64,000 bases of DNA, from positions 1 to 64,000 of the forward strand of contig JAGAKN010000004.1 of the NCBI GenBank assembly GCA_017625565.1, written 5' to 3'. Of this stretch, positions 61,606 through 64,000 are shown one piece after another. A model generated the notes under the pieces. That model saw only the letters and a list, made by a program, of their open reading frames with translations, searched no databases and was not told the DNA's origin. The first letter of the stretch is position 1, and every line of letters begins with the position of its first letter. The stretch comes from Clostridia bacterium. Its GTDB lineage: Bacteria; Bacillota; Clostridia; Christensenellales; Borkfalkiaceae. Both the position numbers and the translations under genes were made by a program.

Positions 61606-63741
61606 TTAGGACAAAGACGTGATACGATGCACCTCGTAAATGCGCTTGTCCGCCTGTAATTTTTTAATGAGCATATCCATTTCCGAGATATCCGTTAAGG
61701 AAATGGACGCTTCCAACACCGCGTCGTGATTCTTATCAATTCTGCCGTTGATCGACGTAATGGAAAGTTTCAATTCCGCAACGACGAGCGAGAGCACGGA
61801 AAGCGCCGCACCTTGATCGGTTGCACGGATCGCGATATTCGCGTTGTATCGTTGTTTTGTTCCCGCTTCGATTTGCCAAGTCGCCGGCAATAAACGCTCC
61901 TTGTCCACGCCACCGATATTCGGACAATCACCACGGTGAATGACCACTCCGCGTCCACGGGACGTATACCCGACGATTTTATCCCCAGGCACGGGCGAAC
62001 AACACCCTGCAAACCGCACGAGCATCCCTGCCTGTCCGTTGACAAGCACCCCACCGGGTGTTTTCCGACCGCCGTCGCTTGTGCGAATTTCAAACGCTTG
62101 CGGAGATTTCTTGCGATAGAAATCAATCAGCTTAAAAAGAATTTGGTTTACGGAAATCGAACCGTAGCCCACCGCCGCAAACATTTCGTCCGTTTCGTTG
62201 AACGAGAACCGTTCGGAAATACGTTGAAAACTCTCATCTGTGAGCAACGTCGAGAGCGTAAATCCACGTTTTTTCGCTTCTTCTTCCAGCTTGTCTTGAC
62301 CGATACGGATATTTTCTTCTTTTAACTCGTTCTTATAGAACTGCCGTATCTTGGCTTTTGCGCTGGACGATTTGATAAATTTCAACCAATCCCGCGACGG
62401 GCCTTTGGAGTTCGGCGACGTAATAATTTCTACCACGTCCCCCACCTGCAACGTCGTCGTCAGGGGCACGATCTTTGAATTGACTCTTGCTCCCGTACAA
62501 CGGTTGCCGACTTCCGAGTGAATGGCATACGCAAAATCCACGGGCGTCGCTTCAGGCGGCAAGGAAATGACCTTACCGCGTGGTGTGAACACCAACAACT
62601 CGTGGCTGTAAAGCTCGGTTTTGAGGGCGCTAATGAACTCTTTAGAGTCCTTCAAATCGCCCTGCCATTCCATCACTTCGCGAAGCCAAGTGAGTTTGCT
62701 TTCCACTTGCCCGTTGTTGCCTTCTTTGTATTTCCAATGCGCCGCGATCCCGAATTCTGCAATCCTGTGCATTTCTTCGGTACGGATTTGGATTTCAAAC
62801 GGTTGCCCAAACCGCGTCATAACCGTCGTATGCAGGGATTGATATTTGTTGGGTTTTGGCGTTGCGATATAGTCTTTAATCCGCCCGGGTATGGGTTTCC
62901 ACTTTTCGTGAATTGCGCCAAGTACGGTATAGCAAGCCTTGACGTCTTCAACGATTACCCGCACCGCCGTCAAATCGTAAATTTGATCCAGCGTTTTTTC
63001 TTTCGTGATCATTTTTTTATAGATGGAATAGAAATGTTTGGGTCTACCGAATACTTCGCCTTCCACCCCGTCGTCTTTCATCAGTTCCTTGATTTCCTCG
63101 ACGATTTTGTTAACGAATTCCTTGCGTTCCGAAAGCCGTTCGCGAATATTGACAACCAACGTTTCGTAGGCTTCGGGATCGAGATATTTCAAGCACAAGT
63201 CTTCCAACTCGCACTTGATTTGCGAAATACCCAACCGCCCGGCAAGCGGCGCGTAAATTTCCAACGTTTCGTTCGCCATACGTTGTTGGCGTTCCTGCGA
63301 AAGGAAGTTTAACGAACGCATATTGTGCAACCTGTCCGCAAGCTTGATAATGATAACGCGCACGTCTTTCGCCATCGCCACAAAAATCTTGCGAAAGTTC
63401 TCCGCCTCCGCGTCTTCTTGGGACTTGAATACGATTTTTTCAAGCTTTGTCACTCCGCTTACCAAGTCCAAAACTTCATCGCCGAATTCCCGTTTGATAT
63501 CTTCGGCGGTGGAATCGGTATCTTCGATAACGTCGTGCAAAAGCGCCGCGGCTATCGTCGCGGAATCCAACCCCAAATCCATCAAAATATCCGCTACTGC
63601 ACACGGATGGATAAAATAGGGCTCTCCCGAGGCGCGTTTTTGGTTGGCGTGCGCCCTTTCGGCATAATCGTACGCCTTGACGAGCATTTCGCTGTCCGTC
63701 AAGGAATATACCTGTTTAATTTTCTCCAAAGTCTTTTGCAT
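61606..63741 (-). CDS. relA: Bifunctional (p)ppGpp synthetase/hydrolase Rel
   Basis: A 711-residue stringent-response enzyme. The HD hydrolase domain has ALLHDVIEDTDSTAED (about 72) and is intact. The synthetase domain includes GRPKHFYSIYKKM and DLTAVRVIVEDVKACYTVLGAIHEKW (about 250-290). A TGS domain (about 385-445, VFTPRGKVISLPPEATPVDFAY) and a C-terminal ACT domain follow. The intact HD site supports bifunctionality. The start at 63741 (MQKTLEKIKQ) has AAGGAAGG; the longer frame overlaps recJ. Confidence 0.97.
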   Translation of the reverse strand: MQKTLEKIKQVYSLTDSEMLVKAYDYAERAHANQKRASGEPYFIHPCAVADILMDLGLDSATIAAALLHDVIEDTDSTAEDIKREFGDEVLDLVSGVTKLEKIVFKSQEDAEAENFRKIFVAMAKDVRVIIIKLADRLHNMRSLNFLSQERQQRMANETLEIYAPLAGRLGISQIKCELEDLCLKYLDPEAYETLVVNIRERLSERKEFVNKIVEEIKELMKDDGVEGEVFGRPKHFYSIYKKMITKEKTLDQIYDLTAVRVIVEDVKACYTVLGAIHEKWKPIPGRIKDYIATPKPNKYQSLHTTVMTRFGQPFEIQIRTEEMHRIAEFGIAAHWKYKEGNNGQVESKLTWLREVMEWQGDLKDSKEFISALKTELYSHELLVFTPRGKVISLPPEATPVDFAYAIHSEVGNRCTGARVNSKIVPLTTTLQVGDVVEIITSPNSKGPSRDWLKFIKSSSAKAKIRQFYKNELKEENIRIGQDKLEEEAKKRGFTLSTLLTDESFQRISERFSFNETDEMFAAVGYGSISVNQILFKLIDFYRKKSPQAFEIRTSDGGRKTPGGVLVNGQAGMLVRFAGCCSPVPGDKIVGYTSRGRGVVIHRGDCPNIGGVDKERLLPATWQIEAGTKQRYNANIAIRATDQGAALSVLSLVVAELKLSITSINGRIDKNHDAVLEASISLTDISEMDMLIKKLQADKRIYEVHRITSLS

Positions 63742-63749
63742 AACCTTCC

Positions 63750-64000
63750 TTAAGCCTGTTGCAAGGCGCACACTCTTTTGTAAATTTTTGAATTGTTCAG
63801 CTTGGCTTTAACGCCACGGTATACTGTCAAACGCCCGTTTTCAAACGCGATCAAACCGAGTTCTTCAAATACGTGCAAGGCGAATATAAACTCTTTATGG
63901 TCAAATCCCAAGCCGTCGCATGCGTAAGTCAATTTTTCTGCCGTATCGCCAACAAGCGAGTAAAATTCCCGTCGGATTGCCGCGAAAATATCCAACAGTC
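63750..64000 (-). CDS. recJ: RecJ single-strand exonuclease, C-terminal fragment (cut by window edge)
   Basis: The last ~83 residues of a protein whose start lies right of the window; the frame stays open to position 64000. The segment EFIFALHVFEELGLIAFENGRL and the ending VKAKLNNSKIYKRVC match the C-terminal domain of Firmicute RecJ. The stop at 63750 lies 9 bp before the relA start, the usual recJ-relA order. RecJ degrades 5' ends of single-stranded DNA in recombination. The call rests on a short segment and context. Confidence 0.7.
   Translation of the reverse strand, partial: LLDIFAAIRREFYSLVGDTAEKLTYACDGLGFDHKEFIFALHVFEELGLIAFENGRLTVYRGVKAKLNNSKIYKRVCALQQA

Overview
The window looks like chromosomal DNA of an endospore-forming, Gram-positive Clostridia-type Firmicute of middling GC, probably an uncultured lineage; the species cannot be named from the sequence. 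The evidence is a spoIIGA-sigE-sigG-ymxH sporulation cluster, a SpoIIQ-like endopeptidase gene behind a sigma-F-like promoter, a Spo0A-box candidate in front of spoIIG, Clostridia-style HemZ, VanW, YlmC/YmxH and RibU, an LTA-synthase-like protein and lipobox lipoproteins. Vegetative promoters are close to consensus: -35, 17-18 bp, TATAAT, often with an extended TGn.

Layout. 1-1.7 kb: an AT-richer, probably imported pair of half-size chromate transporters behind an array of small hairpins. 1.7-8.1 kb (minus): prmA-rsmE-mtaB-HIT, a YwmB-like gene, a SpoIIQ-like peptidase, an M1-type metallopeptidase lipoprotein and an FmdB zinc ribbon. 8.2-11.7 kb: fucI and a divergent AraC regulator, then pnuC behind a possible attenuator. 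11.9-17 kb: dnaK-dnaJ (no hrcA, grpE elsewhere) and an LTA-synthase-like operon. 17-23 kb: an SDR, a divergent zinc-ribbon/XRE pair, grpE, yhbY, obgE, a UDP-GlcNAc 2-epimerase and a YjdF-like membrane protein. 23-31 kb: tsaE-tsaB-rimI-hydrolase-murF-ddl, ribU under an FMN riboswitch, and a two-component system. 31-34 kb: the sporulation sigma cluster. 34-45 kb: asnS-plsX-rnc-smc-ftsY-trmD-ylqF-rnhB-yraN-phosphatase. 45-50.5 kb: vanW-like, recF, divergent dnaA, and mnmG. 50.5-56.8 kb: accessory region with an interspersed palindromic repeat, a SHOCT membrane protein, an internally duplicated lipoprotein, a GT2 glycosyltransferase, and an AT-rich secreted cysteine-protease/lipoprotein pair bracketed by a perfect 37-bp direct repeat. 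56.9-64 kb: pnp, rpsO, hemZ, an MBL hydrolase, relA and the 3' end of recJ.

The core is housekeeping: translation and tRNA modification, cell wall synthesis, chromosome maintenance and sporulation control. The unusual material is regulatory and architectural. Several downstream genes have terminator-like hairpins sitting on their RBS or start codon. Two genes appear to be leaderless. One MurF-type ligase has its substrate-binding domain replaced by a multi-span membrane domain. The best candidate for an undescribed module is the secreted protease plus lipoprotein at 54.2-56.8 kb; second is the XRE/zinc-ribbon switch with twin operators at 18.3 kb. No CRISPR array, tRNA, rRNA, transposase or integrase was seen.
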